Numbered from the stretch's first letter, positions 42,463 to 51,003 are shown. The stretch: DNA of 64,000 nucleotides from Clostridiales bacterium (GCA_022774865.1 JALFLH010000024.1:1-64000), one strand, 5' to 3'. Translations and numbers: made by a program. The notes: generated by a model not told the origin, from the letters alone.

Positions 42463-42492
42463 TAGTATGCGCAGAATCCGCCCGGCTATGAA
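42463..42492 (-). promoter_or_regulatory. sigma-G (or sigma-F) type promoter of spoVAD-spoVAE
   Basis: TTCATA (42487-42492), 17 bases, CATACTA (42463-42469) on the minus strand. CATACTA is an exact match to the -10 of forespore sigma-G promoters; the -35 fits the looser nATR form. The timing agrees with spoVA genes. Confidence 0.65.
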
Positions 42493-42499
42493 GCGACAC

Positions 42500-42527
42500 T
42501 TGAAAAACTGACAAAAAAGGGTATAAT
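42500..42527 (+). promoter_or_regulatory. promoter of the GNAT gene
   Basis: TTGAAA (42500-42505), 16 bases, TATAAT (42522-42527), divergent from the spoVAD promoter. Confidence 0.65.
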
Positions 42528-42553
42528 GTGTGAAAAACATGGGGGTAATTACA

Positions 42554-43084
42554 ATGGAGCAACGAATGGTCCGGCCGGCGGTGCAGGCCGATCTGAACCG
42601 TATTCTGAAGATATATGCCGGCGCCCGGCGTTTTATGCGGCAGACCGGAAATCCGACCCAGTGGCCGGAAACCTATCCGGCCCGTTCGCTTCTGGAAGAG
42701 GATCTGGCGGACGGCAGGCTGTTCGTCATTGCGGAGGAGGAGCGGATACATGGGGTTTTTGCGTTTGCCATTGGCCCGGACCGAACCTATGCGGTAATCG
42801 AGGATGGGACATGGCACAGCGAACGCCCATACGGTGTGATTCACCGCATTGCAGGCGACGGAAGCGGCGGCATCTTTGAAACGTGCCTGAATTTCTGCCG
42901 GGGGAAATGCGATTATCTGCGCATCGACACCCATGAGAATAACAAGGTGATGCGGCACGTAGTTGGCAAGGCCGGGTTCCGGCGCTGCGGGATAATCTAC
43001 ACAGACAACGGGACACCCCGCATTGCGTTCGACTGGCTGGAACCGGACGGAAAGGAAACAAAAAAACAGGGCGACCTCTTTTGA
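42554..43084 (+). CDS. GNAT-family N-acetyltransferase
   Basis: A 176-aa acetyltransferase: MVRPAVQADLNRILKIYAGARRFMRQTGNPTQWP is a frequent opening of GNAT proteins in Clostridia. DYLRIDTHENNKVMRHVVGKAGFRRCG (about 123-150) is the acetyl-CoA-binding/C-terminal part. Substrate unknown. Start ATG 42554 after GGGGGT. The final codons (QGDLF-stop) form the 5' arm of its own terminator. Confidence 0.88.
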   Translation: MEQRMVRPAVQADLNRILKIYAGARRFMRQTGNPTQWPETYPARSLLEEDLADGRLFVIAEEERIHGVFAFAIGPDRTYAVIEDGTWHSERPYGVIHRIAGDGSGGIFETCLNFCRGKCDYLRIDTHENNKVMRHVVGKAGFRRCGIIYTDNGTPRIAFDWLEPDGKETKKQGDLF

Positions 43085-43100
43085 AGAGGTCGCCCTGTTC
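43067..43100 (+). terminator. bidirectional terminator overlapping the GNAT stop
   Basis: CAGGGCGACCTCTT (43067-43080) pairs with AAGAGGTCGCCCTG (43084-43097); A-rich before and TTC after. The stop codon is in the loop. The NlpC/P60 gene ends 13 bases away on the other strand. Confidence 0.8.
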
Positions 43101-43109
43101 AAATGTCAG

Positions 43110-44681
43110 TTATGCAAACCGGACAGCACCGTAATAGTGGTTGACATAATAATCGGAGTAGAGGTTTGCGTAGGACACGACTTCACCGGAGTGAGGCGCG
43201 TGAATGAACTTTCCATCGCCGACATAGATGCCAACGTGGGAGATGCCGGATTTATATGTATTCTGGAAGAACACAACGTCGCCGGGCTGAAGCTGGGATT
43301 TCGCGACCGGGGTGCCCTGCTGATACATGGTGGCCAGCGTCCGGGAAACGGAGATGCCACAGGAGCGAAGGACATAGTATACAAAGCCGGAGCAGTCAAA
43401 ACCGCTGGGAGAGGTGCCGCCCCACACATAGGGTACACCCAGATATTTTTTCGCGGTTTCTACGATCTGGCTGCCGCTGGCGGAGGAGCCGGTGTGGGAG
43501 GAGTTCCCGGTATTTCCGTTCAGAGCTGCCGCGCTAACCGGAGTGCCGGTGGAGACACCACCCCGGAAGAACAGGGGGGACTTGGAAGATGCCTTGTTTT
43601 CGTAGGGAATCTCGGTCAGATCCAGAAAGTCGCTGCGGATATAGCAGACGTTTTCGCCGTAAATGACCTTGTACCAGCCGTTGTTGATGCCAACGATGTA
43701 GGCTTTGGCACCCTTGGATGCGGTGGCAACCACATTGTTGGAGGTGCCCGCGCCGCTGCGCAGATTCACCGCATTGGCATTGACCTTACCGTAACCAAGT
43801 TCAACGTTTTCACTGGTTTTTACGTTCAGATAATTGCCGTGCATATAACCCTCTTTCAGGTTATAGATGACTTTGTACCACTCGCCGACCTTTTCCAGTA
43901 CCACAACAACCTCCCCCTTGGCGGCGGTGGCCAGAATCTTGGAACTGGTGTTGGCTTCAGCGCGCATCCGCAGATTGGAGCCGGTTACAAACGCAACGCC
44001 GTATTTGATGCCGTTGGAAGTGGCGGTGGAAGTGCCGGAAGAGGCATTGTTTTCCGTACTGCTGCCGGAATTGGAGGAGCCGGCAGAGGCGGAAGATCCA
44101 TTCAGTGCGCTGGCGCTGGGGGCGACGCCGGTGGATTTGCCGCCCTTGAAGAACAGGGGAGACTTGGAAGAGGCCTGATTCTCATAGGGAACTTCGGTCA
44201 GATCCAGATAATCGCTGCGAATGTAGCAGATGTTCTCGCCGTAGATAACCTTGTACCAGCCGTTGTTTACACCGATAATGTAGGCCTGATCTCCCTTATT
44301 GCCCTGAGCGACGGTTTTGCTGGACGTGCCCGCACCGCTGCGCAGATTTACGGAACTTCCGTTGATCACACCGTAGCCCAGCTCCACATTTTCCGTGGTT
44401 TTCACATCCAGATAATCGCTGTGCATATAGCCTTCCTGCAGGTTGTAGCTGACTTGATACCAGTCGCCCTGCTTGCCCAAAACCACCACAACCTCGCCCC
44501 GGGAGGCGGTGTCCACAATTTTGGAGCTGGTGTTGGGCTCGCTGCGCAGCCGCAGGCTGGAAGCATCCACACAGGCAACGCCTGTGATCACACTGCCCTT
44601 GGCAAAGGCGGTCATGGGAATGGCGGCGAAAATCAGAACCACCGCCAGAATGAAACTGAATAATCGAGTAGAGACTTTCAT
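43110..44681 (-). CDS. secreted NlpC/P60 peptidoglycan hydrolase with four SH3 domains
   Basis: The enzyme likely cuts D-Glu-diaminopimelate bonds in cell-wall peptides. An N-terminal signal peptide (MKVSTRLFSFILAVVLIFAAIPMTAFA) is followed by SH3_3 domains in two pairs (about 32-155 and 225-350), each pair ending in a SSKSPLFF(K/R)GG(K/V)STG segment, then Ser/Gly/Asn-rich linkers. The NlpC/P60 domain (about 400-523) has Cys in GFDCSGFVYYVL, His in SHVGIYVGDGKF and a third polar site in IHAPHSG. The paired units are clearly an internal duplication. It is probably involved in cell separation, growth or spore germination. GGAGGG lies 8 bases before the ATG. Confidence 0.93.
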   Translation of the reverse strand: MKVSTRLFSFILAVVLIFAAIPMTAFAKGSVITGVACVDASSLRLRSEPNTSSKIVDTASRGEVVVVLGKQGDWYQVSYNLQEGYMHSDYLDVKTTENVELGYGVINGSSVNLRSGAGTSSKTVAQGNKGDQAYIIGVNNGWYKVIYGENICYIRSDYLDLTEVPYENQASSKSPLFFKGGKSTGVAPSASALNGSSASAGSSNSGSSTENNASSGTSTATSNGIKYGVAFVTGSNLRMRAEANTSSKILATAAKGEVVVVLEKVGEWYKVIYNLKEGYMHGNYLNVKTSENVELGYGKVNANAVNLRSGAGTSNNVVATASKGAKAYIVGINNGWYKVIYGENVCYIRSDFLDLTEIPYENKASSKSPLFFRGGVSTGTPVSAAALNGNTGNSSHTGSSASGSQIVETAKKYLGVPYVWGGTSPSGFDCSGFVYYVLRSCGISVSRTLATMYQQGTPVAKSQLQPGDVVFFQNTYKSGISHVGIYVGDGKFIHAPHSGEVVSYANLYSDYYVNHYYGAVRFA

Positions 44682-44714
44682 ACGATACCCTCCGTCTTAC
44701 TGTCTATGGGATAA

Positions 44715-45005
44715 TTACTTGCCTGCCAGAGCCCGTTCCAGCCATACACTGCCGAAATCCAGGGCGGTGTAGAGGCCGTCTTTTTCACTCTTTTTCACAA
44801 TCCGGTCGCGGCTCTTTGCGGCGGGATCGGTGAGCTGAAGCTGAACAGAAACCCGGGATGCCACGTCGATGCCGTTGACCTGCCTGGTCTCCAGAATCTG
44901 GAGCATCACGATGTGAGAGTCAGCCATGGAACCATAATAAATCAGGTTGTCCTTCCGCATAAGAGGACGGCCTTTATATTTCAAAACTTCATTTTCTTCA
45001 GCCAT
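44715..45005 (-). CDS. conserved-looking hypothetical protein (96 aa)
   Basis: The protein starts MAEENEVLKYKGRPLMRKDNLIYYGSMADSHIVMLQIL and is a soluble, beta-rich small protein with charged C-terminal half (DPAAKSRDRIVKKSEKDGLY). No Cys, no signal peptide. I do not recognise the family by name. AAGGAGG lies 8 bases before the ATG at 45005, and a strong promoter precedes it. It is upstream of the NlpC/P60 gene, 33 bases away on the same strand. Confidence 0.75.
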   Translation of the reverse strand: MAEENEVLKYKGRPLMRKDNLIYYGSMADSHIVMLQILETRQVNGIDVASRVSVQLQLTDPAAKSRDRIVKKSEKDGLYTALDFGSVWLERALAGK

Positions 45006-45034
45006 GGGGAAACCTCCAAGGAAATTGTAATGGA

Positions 45035-45063
45035 ATTGTAACACATTGTAACGAATAAGTCAA
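45035..45063 (-). promoter_or_regulatory. promoter of the 96-aa protein gene
   Basis: TTGACT (45058-45063), 17 bases, TACAAT (45035-45040). The spacer contains a second TACAAT-like sequence (GTTACAATGTGTTACAAT). Confidence 0.75.
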
Positions 45064-45206
45064 CCGCCTTTTTCAAAAAAAGACAAAATGGAAACAAATC
45101 CCTGCGCGTTATTTCATCCGAAAAGGGAAAAACGAAAATTGTAAGACGGAGGGAGTATGAAATTGACAAGGTGCATGGGCAGGCCTTTGGCTGCCGCTGA
45201 AATAGA

Positions 45207-45236
45207 AAGAGGCTTTTGCCGTGGCAAAAGCCTCTT
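45207..45236 (-). terminator. terminator after ireB
   Basis: A perfect 14-base-pair palindrome AAGAGGCTTTTGCC/GGCAAAAGCCTCTT with a two-base centre, 8 bases beyond the ireB stop; U-rich sequence follows on the minus strand. Confidence 0.8.
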
Positions 45237-45243
45237 GGCGGTT

Positions 45244-45495
45244 TTACTCGCTGACAGACAGGTAAGCCCGAACCAATTCCTGCATCAGTTCATCCCTGTC
45301 CAACTTGCAGATCATGCTGCGGGCATTGTTGTAGTTGGTGATATATGTGGGGTCTTCCGTAAGCAGATAGCCGACAATCTGATTGATGGGATTATATCCT
45401 TTTTCATTCAGAGCGTCGAACACACTCCGGAGAATCCGCCGCATATTGTCCTTATCATCACCGGGTACGGTGAATTTAATGGTATTTTCCGTCAT
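45244..45495 (-). CDS. ireB: IreB family regulatory phosphoprotein (UPF0297)
   Basis: An 83-aa protein with [64 protein letters not shown], of which [18 protein letters not shown] is diagnostic. In Enterococcus, IreB is phosphorylated by the Ser/Thr kinase IreK and influences cell-wall antibiotic tolerance. Usually it sits with ruvX (yqgF) and alaS, but here it stands alone between pheT and a small gene. GGAGGTCG precedes ATG 45495. Confidence 0.93.
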   Translation of the reverse strand: MTENTIKFTVPGDDKDNMRRILRSVFDALNEKGYNPINQIVGYLLTEDPTYITNYNNARSMICKLDRDELMQELVRAYLSVSE

Positions 45496-45591
45496 GGGAT
45501 CGACCTCCTTCAACCATGGAATATAGATATTATATCCCAAACGTTGGTGGGTGTAAAGCCCTGCAATGGAAAATTTTCTGTGAATTTGGGG

Positions 45592-47979
45592 TCAGCGCAG
45601 ACTGGCACCCAGCTTTTCGGACAGCGCCGCAAGCACCTTGGAAACCACCGCTTCGGAATCGCCGTCGGTCAGGGTGCGGTCGTCGGCGCGCAGCTCCAGA
45701 GAGAACGCGACGCTCTTTTTTCCGGCGGGAACACCGATGCCCCGGTAGATGTCAAACAGCTTGATGTTGCGCAGCAGTTTTCCGGCGGCGGCGGTCATGA
45801 CGGCCTCCACCTCAGCCACGGTCAGCGCCTCGTCACAGACGATGGCCAGATCCCGGGAAACGGTGGGGTACTTGGGCAGCGGGGCATAGGTGGGGGCGCT
45901 CAGCTGCAGATCAAACAGCTTGGTAAAGTCGATCTCCGCGCAGTAAACCTCCCCATCCATGCCATAGTTCTTGGCAACCAGCGGATGCACCTGTCCCAGA
46001 AAGCCCACATCGCGGCCCTCGATGGTGACCCTGGCGCAGCGGCCGGGATGGTAGGAAGGATTGTCCTTCACCGCGGTGTAGGATGCTTTTCTGATCCGCA
46101 GGCCGGTCAGAATGGCCTCCAGCTCTCCTTTGAGCGTAAAGAAGGTTTCACCGGAACCATAGGTGCCGAGAACCAGCATCTTCGGCTCGTCGGGCAGCGG
46201 CTGACCCTCTTTGGGCAGATAGATTTTGGCCATCTCATAGAGCTTGGCGGACTTGTTGTGGTAGGCGTTATTCCGTCCCAGGATTTCCAGCATGGAGGGC
46301 AGGGCGATGGTACGCATGATGGAGGTATCCTCGCCCAACGGATTTTGAATCTTCAGCGCGCCGCGCAGGGGGGAATCGGCGGGCAGCCTGATCTGGTCGA
46401 ACACCGTGGGGGAGACGAAGGAATAGGTGATGATTTCACTGTAGCCAAGGCTGCGGCAGAGCTGCCCGGCCTTGTTTTCCAGAATCATGAAGGGAGAATA
46501 GCCGCCCTGCGTGGAGGTCTTGAAAGCGGTAACCGGAATCCGGTTGTAGCCATAGGAGCGGCCCACTTCTTCCGCAATGTCGGCCATCAGGTTCAGGTCG
46601 GGCCGGAAGGAGGGTACCAGAATGGTGTCGCCATCCACGGGGATTTCCAGAAGATCCAGATATTTGACCATGTCGGCTTTGGAGATATCGGTGCCCAGCA
46701 GCTTATTGATTTTTTCAGGCTCCAGCGGCAGCGTTTTGGGTTCGGGAACGTAGTTGATGATATCGATGATGCCGTCCATCACGTCGCCTGCGCCCAGCAG
46801 CTCCACCAGCTCGCAGGCACGCTGTACGGCGGGTACGGTCAGCATGGGGTCCAGACCCTTCTCAAATTTACCGGAGGCCTCAGTCCGCATTCCCAACGCC
46901 AGCGCGGTCTGACGGATGGAGGTTCCGTTGAAATTGGCGGACTCAAAGACCACGGTGGTGGTGTCCTCCACGATCTCGGAGTTCTCGCCGCCCATGATGC
47001 CCGCCAGACCGATGGGTCTGCAATCGTCGGCAATGACCAGCATCCCGGGCTTCAGGTTCCGAACAGCGCCGTCCAGCGTGGTCAGGGTCTCGCCGGCCTG
47101 GGCTTCCCGTACCACAATTTTGCCGGACGCCACATAGCGGTAGTCGAATGCGTGCATGGGCTGGCCGTATTCCAGCATGACGTAGTTGGTGATGTCCACG
47201 ATGTTGTTGATGGGGCGCACGCCGTTGGCCCGCAGGCGCTGACGCAGCCACTTGGGGGAGGGGCCGATTTTCACGTTCGCCACCATCCGGGCGGTATACC
47301 GGTTGCACAGGTCTGTGGCGGGAACCTCCACGTCCAGCTTGTCGTACATGGAACCGGCGTCGGAGCCATGCACCACAGGCTCATGGTGCTTCATCCGCAG
47401 CCCAAATGCAGCGGCGGATTCCCGGGCAAGGCCGATGATGGAGTAGCAGTCCGGCCGGTTGTTGGTGATTTCAAAGTCCACCACGGTGTCGTCGTTGCCG
47501 ATGACCAGATTGATGTCCTCACCCACCCGGCAGTCCTGGCCGTTGAGAATCCAGATACCGTCGGCAAAGACCCCCGGCAGATCGTTTTGGGTCAGCCCCA
47601 GTTCGGCAAAGGAGCAGAGCATACCATTGGACACTTCCCCGCGGAGCTTGCCCTTGGTGATGTGGACGCCGCCGGGCAGCCAGGAATTGTGCAGGGCGGC
47701 GGGCACCAGATCGCCCTCGTGGACGTTCTGGGCGCCGGTGACAATCTGGACAGGCTCAGCCCTGCCCACATCCACCTGACAGATGAACATATGGTCTGAA
47801 TTGGGATGGCGTACCATGGAAATGACCTTGCCCACAACCACATTTTTGATCTCGGCATCCATCCGCTCGTAGGTTTCCACTTTCTGGCCGAATACGGTCA
47901 GGGTTTCCACGTATTCTTTATCGGAAACGGAGGAAAGGTCTACGAAATCCTCGTTGATCCATTTTCTGTTGAGCTTCAT
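45592..47979 (-). CDS. pheT: phenylalanyl-tRNA synthetase beta subunit
   Basis: A 795-aa subunit of the (alpha-beta)2 enzyme. N-terminal EMAP-type tRNA-binding domain (about 40-150, VVVGKVISMVRHPNSDHMF). B3/B4 editing domain in the middle (HEPVVHGSDAG, then QPMHAFDYRYV). Catalytic-like core with AEEVGRSYGYNRIPVT (about 470) and a C-terminal anticodon-binding FDX-ACB domain (YPTVSRDLAIVCDEALTVAEVE, about 705). GAAGGAGGATAAG precedes the ATG. It lies 16 bases after pheS. Confidence 0.97.
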   Translation of the reverse strand: MKLNRKWINEDFVDLSSVSDKEYVETLTVFGQKVETYERMDAEIKNVVVGKVISMVRHPNSDHMFICQVDVGRAEPVQIVTGAQNVHEGDLVPAALHNSWLPGGVHITKGKLRGEVSNGMLCSFAELGLTQNDLPGVFADGIWILNGQDCRVGEDINLVIGNDDTVVDFEITNNRPDCYSIIGLARESAAAFGLRMKHHEPVVHGSDAGSMYDKLDVEVPATDLCNRYTARMVANVKIGPSPKWLRQRLRANGVRPINNIVDITNYVMLEYGQPMHAFDYRYVASGKIVVREAQAGETLTTLDGAVRNLKPGMLVIADDCRPIGLAGIMGGENSEIVEDTTTVVFESANFNGTSIRQTALALGMRTEASGKFEKGLDPMLTVPAVQRACELVELLGAGDVMDGIIDIINYVPEPKTLPLEPEKINKLLGTDISKADMVKYLDLLEIPVDGDTILVPSFRPDLNLMADIAEEVGRSYGYNRIPVTAFKTSTQGGYSPFMILENKAGQLCRSLGYSEIITYSFVSPTVFDQIRLPADSPLRGALKIQNPLGEDTSIMRTIALPSMLEILGRNNAYHNKSAKLYEMAKIYLPKEGQPLPDEPKMLVLGTYGSGETFFTLKGELEAILTGLRIRKASYTAVKDNPSYHPGRCARVTIEGRDVGFLGQVHPLVAKNYGMDGEVYCAEIDFTKLFDLQLSAPTYAPLPKYPTVSRDLAIVCDEALTVAEVEAVMTAAAGKLLRNIKLFDIYRGIGVPAGKKSVAFSLELRADDRTLTDGDSEAVVSKVLAALSEKLGASLR

Positions 47980-47995
47980 GTTCTTATCCTCCTTC

Positions 47996-49039
47996 TCAGA
48001 ACTGGTTCAGGAACCGCACGTCGTTGTCGAAGATCAGCCGCAGGTCATTGATGCGCAGGCGGCCCATGGCCATCCGTTCCAGCCCCATGCCGAAGGCAAA
48101 GCCGGAGTATTTCTCCGGGTCGATGCCGCAGTTTTCCAGAACCTTGGGGTGCACCATACCGGCGCCCAGCAGCTCTATCCAGCCCTCGCCGTGGCAGGTG
48201 GAGCAGACCTGCCCGTCCACCTCGCCGGTGCCGTGGCACTTGTGGCACTGCATATCCATTTCACAGCTTGGCTCGGTGAATGGGAAGTGGTGGGGACGGA
48301 AGCGCATGACGGCTTCCTGACCATAAATGGCTTTCATGATTTTCACCAGCGCACCCTTCAGGTCGCCCATGGTGATGCCCTCCGCCACCACCAGACCTTC
48401 GATCTGGTGGAACATGGGGGAGTGGGTGGCATCCGCCTCATCCTTGCGGAACACGCGGCCGGGCGCCAGCATACACAGGGGCGGCTTGTGGGTTTCCATG
48501 AAGCGGATCTGCATGGGGCTTGTCTGCGTCCGCAGCAGCACCTGATCGTTGTCGTCAAAATAGAAGGTGTCGCTGCGGTCACGGGAGGGATGCCCCTCCT
48601 CGATATTCAGGCGGGTAAAGTTGTAGCTTGCCAGCTCCACCTCCGGGCCGTCCACCACGGTGTAGCCCATGCCCACAAAGATGTCCTTGATCTGCTGCAG
48701 CACCATATTCATGGGATGCTGGTGCCCCAGCGCGATGGCCTGACCGGGAATGGTCACGTCCACGGCTTCCGCCTCCAGCTTTGCTTCCAGTACGGCGGCG
48801 CTGACGGCGGCTTTCCGGATTTCCAGTTCCTCTTCGATGGCTGCCCGGACGGAATTGGCAAGCTGCCCCATGACAGGGCGCTCCTCGGCGGACAGCTTAC
48901 CCATCTGCTTCAGCACGGCGGTCAGTTCGCCCTTTTTGCCCAGCAGCCTGACGCGCAGCTCTTCCAGCGCGGCAGGTGTGGAAGCGGCCTCCAGCGCGGC
49001 AAAGGCGTTTCGCTTGATCTGCTCCAATTGTTCTTTCAT
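47996..49039 (-). CDS. pheS: phenylalanyl-tRNA synthetase alpha subunit
   Basis: Catalytic class II subunit (347 aa). Coiled-coil arm (about 1-85), GHQHPMNMVLQQIKDIFVGMGY (about 107), motif 2 RVFRKDEADATHSPMFHQIEGL (about 205) and motif 3 SGFAFGMGLERMAMGRLRIND (about 315). An insertion MQCHKCHGTGEVDGQVCSTCHGEGW (about 265-288), with two CxxCHG pairs, should bind zinc. The start at 49039 follows AGGAGG. Expression is controlled by the upstream T-box. Confidence 0.97.
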   Translation of the reverse strand: MKEQLEQIKRNAFAALEAASTPAALEELRVRLLGKKGELTAVLKQMGKLSAEERPVMGQLANSVRAAIEEELEIRKAAVSAAVLEAKLEAEAVDVTIPGQAIALGHQHPMNMVLQQIKDIFVGMGYTVVDGPEVELASYNFTRLNIEEGHPSRDRSDTFYFDDNDQVLLRTQTSPMQIRFMETHKPPLCMLAPGRVFRKDEADATHSPMFHQIEGLVVAEGITMGDLKGALVKIMKAIYGQEAVMRFRPHHFPFTEPSCEMDMQCHKCHGTGEVDGQVCSTCHGEGWIELLGAGMVHPKVLENCGIDPEKYSGFAFGMGLERMAMGRLRINDLRLIFDNDVRFLNQF

Positions 49040-49072
49040 TGATTGATTCCTCCTAAAAGGTAGCTTACAACT

Positions 49073-49330
49073 AAAAAAGCCTTCCATCCCACCATTCGGG
49101 ACGAAAGGCAATCCTTCCGCGGGACCACCCGCAATTCGCCGCAGTCACGGCGCAGCTTAGAAGCGCAGATACGCTCGCGGTTGTTAACGGAACCACCCGG
49201 CACGCTCTACTGGTGTTTCAAGCGGCGGCTCGTGGGAGAAAGCCCGGCATTGCACGCAAGCGGATCGCACCATCCCGCTCTCTCTGAAACCGCAAACCAA
49301 TGCAAGGCAGCCCAGTCACAGCTATTTCCA
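49073..49330 (-). promoter_or_regulatory. T-box riboswitch (expected tRNA-Phe) upstream of pheST
   Basis: On the minus strand the conserved T-box GGGTGGTCCCGCG is at 49118-49130, and the terminator GCCTTTCGTCCC/GGGATGGAAGGC is at 49079-49109 with T6 at 49073-49078. The long structured leader upstream fits Stem I. The specifier should be TTC; a GCTTTCTC stretch in the leader is a candidate, but I could not assign it with certainty. This region explains the 400-base gap between pheS and nnrD. Confidence 0.88.
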
Positions 49331-49341
49331 TATCGTAGGCT

Positions 49342-49370
49342 ATATTATCATATTCACCTGAAATATGCAA
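49342..49370 (-). promoter_or_regulatory. promoter of the pheS leader
   Basis: TTGCAT (49365-49370), 17 bases, TAATAT (49342-49347) on the minus strand, just upstream of the T-box leader. Confidence 0.7.
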
Positions 49371-49395
49371 GTATTTTTTGCCCGCAGGACTGCTC

Positions 49396-49424
49396 TTGAC
49401 GAAAAAACCCGGGTGTGATAAGGT
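49396..49424 (+). promoter_or_regulatory. promoter of nnrD
   Basis: TTGACG (49396-49401), 17 bases, TAAGGT (49419-49424). The ribosome binding site follows 10 bases on. Confidence 0.55.
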
Positions 49425-49447
49425 TAATCCAGCAAGGAGGCGGCGTG

Positions 49448-50290
49448 ATGAAGGAATTGAATCATGAAAAGGTGCTGGCCATTCTCCCCGACCGGGACGA
49501 TTTCGCCCACAAGGGGGATTTTGGGAAAATTCTGCTGCTGTGCGGCAGCCGGGGCTACACCGGCGCGGCTGCGCTTGCGGCGATGGGCGCGCTGCGCAGC
49601 GGGGCCGGACTGGTGTTTCTGGGGGTTCCGGAGAGCATCTATGCCATTGAGGCGGTGAAGCTGACGGAGTCCATTGTGTTTCCGCTCCCGGACGAAAACG
49701 GAATGCTCAGCGGCGCGGCCGTTCCGCAGATTCTGGAACGGCTGCCGCGGATGGACGCGGTGCTGATCGGCCCGGGGCTGGGACAGTCCGCGGGGACGCT
49801 GGCAGCGGTAAAAGCGGTGCTGGAAGGGTTTGACGGCCCGGTGGTTGTGGATGCCGACGGCATAAACATTCTGGCGGCGCATAAGGATATACTGCGCGGA
49901 CGGGCGGTATCCACCATTCTCACGCCCCACGACGGAGAGTTTGCCCGGCTGGGCGGCGTCGTCGGAAATGACCGGGCTGCCGCAGCGGAGAACATGGCGC
50001 GGCAGCTTGGCTGCATCATGCTGCTCAAGGGTCACGAAACTGTGATCACCGACGGGGTGGAAACCTACATAAACCATACGGGCAACCCCGGCATGGCGGT
50101 GGGCGGCAGCGGCGATGTGCTCGCGGGCATCCTTGTCAGCCTGCTGGGGCAGGGCATTGCGCCGCTGGAGGCGGCCGCCTGCGGCGCGTGGCTCCATGGG
50201 GCGGCGGGAGATCTCTGCGCCGCCCGGATGGGACAGTATGGGATGCTGCCGGGGGACATGGTATCCGCTCTGCCGCGACTACTGAAATAA
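49448..50290 (+). CDS. nnrD: ADP-dependent NAD(P)H-hydrate dehydratase
   Basis: Repairs hydrated NAD(P)H. A 280-aa ribokinase-fold protein equal to the C-terminal half of YjeF: HKGDFGKILLLCGSRGYTGAAALAAMGALRSGAGLV (about 24-60), IGPGLGQS (about 108), LTPHDGEFARL (about 158) and the key NPGMAVGGSGDVLAGILVSLLGQG (about 215-238). The N-terminal epimerase domain is absent. The ATG at 49448 follows AAGGAGG. It is followed 13 bases later by a lipoprotein gene. Confidence 0.93.
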   Translation: MKELNHEKVLAILPDRDDFAHKGDFGKILLLCGSRGYTGAAALAAMGALRSGAGLVFLGVPESIYAIEAVKLTESIVFPLPDENGMLSGAAVPQILERLPRMDAVLIGPGLGQSAGTLAAVKAVLEGFDGPVVVDADGINILAAHKDILRGRAVSTILTPHDGEFARLGGVVGNDRAAAAENMARQLGCIMLLKGHETVITDGVETYINHTGNPGMAVGGSGDVLAGILVSLLGQGIAPLEAAACGAWLHGAAGDLCAARMGQYGMLPGDMVSALPRLLK

Positions 50291-50303
50291 GGCGGGATTC
50301 CAA

Positions 50304-50864
50304 TTGAAAAAACTGGCATCGCTGGTGCTGGCGCTGATTGTACTCAGCGGCTGCACGGGAAAGCGGGACGAGCTGGATCGGGCAATGGCGCTGCGCGCGG
50401 AGCTGCTGGGATGCGAAAGCTGCGGCTTCGATGTGACCGTGACGGCGGACTATGGGGATTCGGTTCTGACCTTCGGCATGAACTGTCAGGGAGATAACCG
50501 GGGAAAGCTGACATTTCAGGTGACGCAGCCGGAGAGCATCGCGGGAATCACGGGCGTGATCTCGGCGGGAGAGGGGGCGCTGACCTTTGACGGAATGCTT
50601 CTCGAATTTCCCCTGCTGGCCGACGGGCAGGTGACGCCGGTGAGCGCCCCCTGGATTCTGCTGAAAACCCTGCTGGGCGGATATCTGACGGCCTGCACCC
50701 GGGAGGAAGATCTGCTGCATCTGACCGTGAACGACAGCTATGCCGACGACGCGCTGGAAATGGAAATCTGGCTGGATGCCGAAAACCGCCCTGTTCAGGG
50801 GGAAATTCTCTTTGACGGCCGCCGGATTGTGACGATGACCGTCGAAAACTTTCAGATTCAGTAG
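50304..50864 (+). CDS. lipoprotein of unknown function (LolA-like fold possible)
   Basis: A 186-aa protein with the lipoprotein signal MKKLASLVLALIVLSGC (lipobox LSGC). The mature part is beta-rich: FDVTVTADYGDSVLTFGMNC, KLTFQVTQPESIAGITGVI and FDGMLLEFPLLADGQVTPVS. The overall pattern of strands is like LolA/LppX or outer-leaflet carrier domains found in Firmicute lipoproteins. The start is TTG at 50304 after AAGGCGGG. Probably cotranscribed with nnrD. Function unknown. Confidence 0.75.
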   Translation: MKKLASLVLALIVLSGCTGKRDELDRAMALRAELLGCESCGFDVTVTADYGDSVLTFGMNCQGDNRGKLTFQVTQPESIAGITGVISAGEGALTFDGMLLEFPLLADGQVTPVSAPWILLKTLLGGYLTACTREEDLLHLTVNDSYADDALEMEIWLDAENRPVQGEILFDGRRIVTMTVENFQIQ

Positions 50865-51003
50865 CATTTCGGAGAAAACCGGCATAGGATTTATTGCCCG
50901 CGCCACCGTATAATTTTCCGGTGCGCGTGGGACAATAGGACTAAGCTGCGTTACATATGGATGAATCCGGTAGCGCAGGAGATTACTTCGGAGTGTGAAG
51001 CAC

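Noticed and set aside
45157-47799. Plus-strand frame of 880 aa with a good-looking GGAGGGAGT-ATG start
   Set aside because: It crosses the ireB terminator and runs antisense to ireB and pheT. Only the start region is interesting, as noted in the findings.
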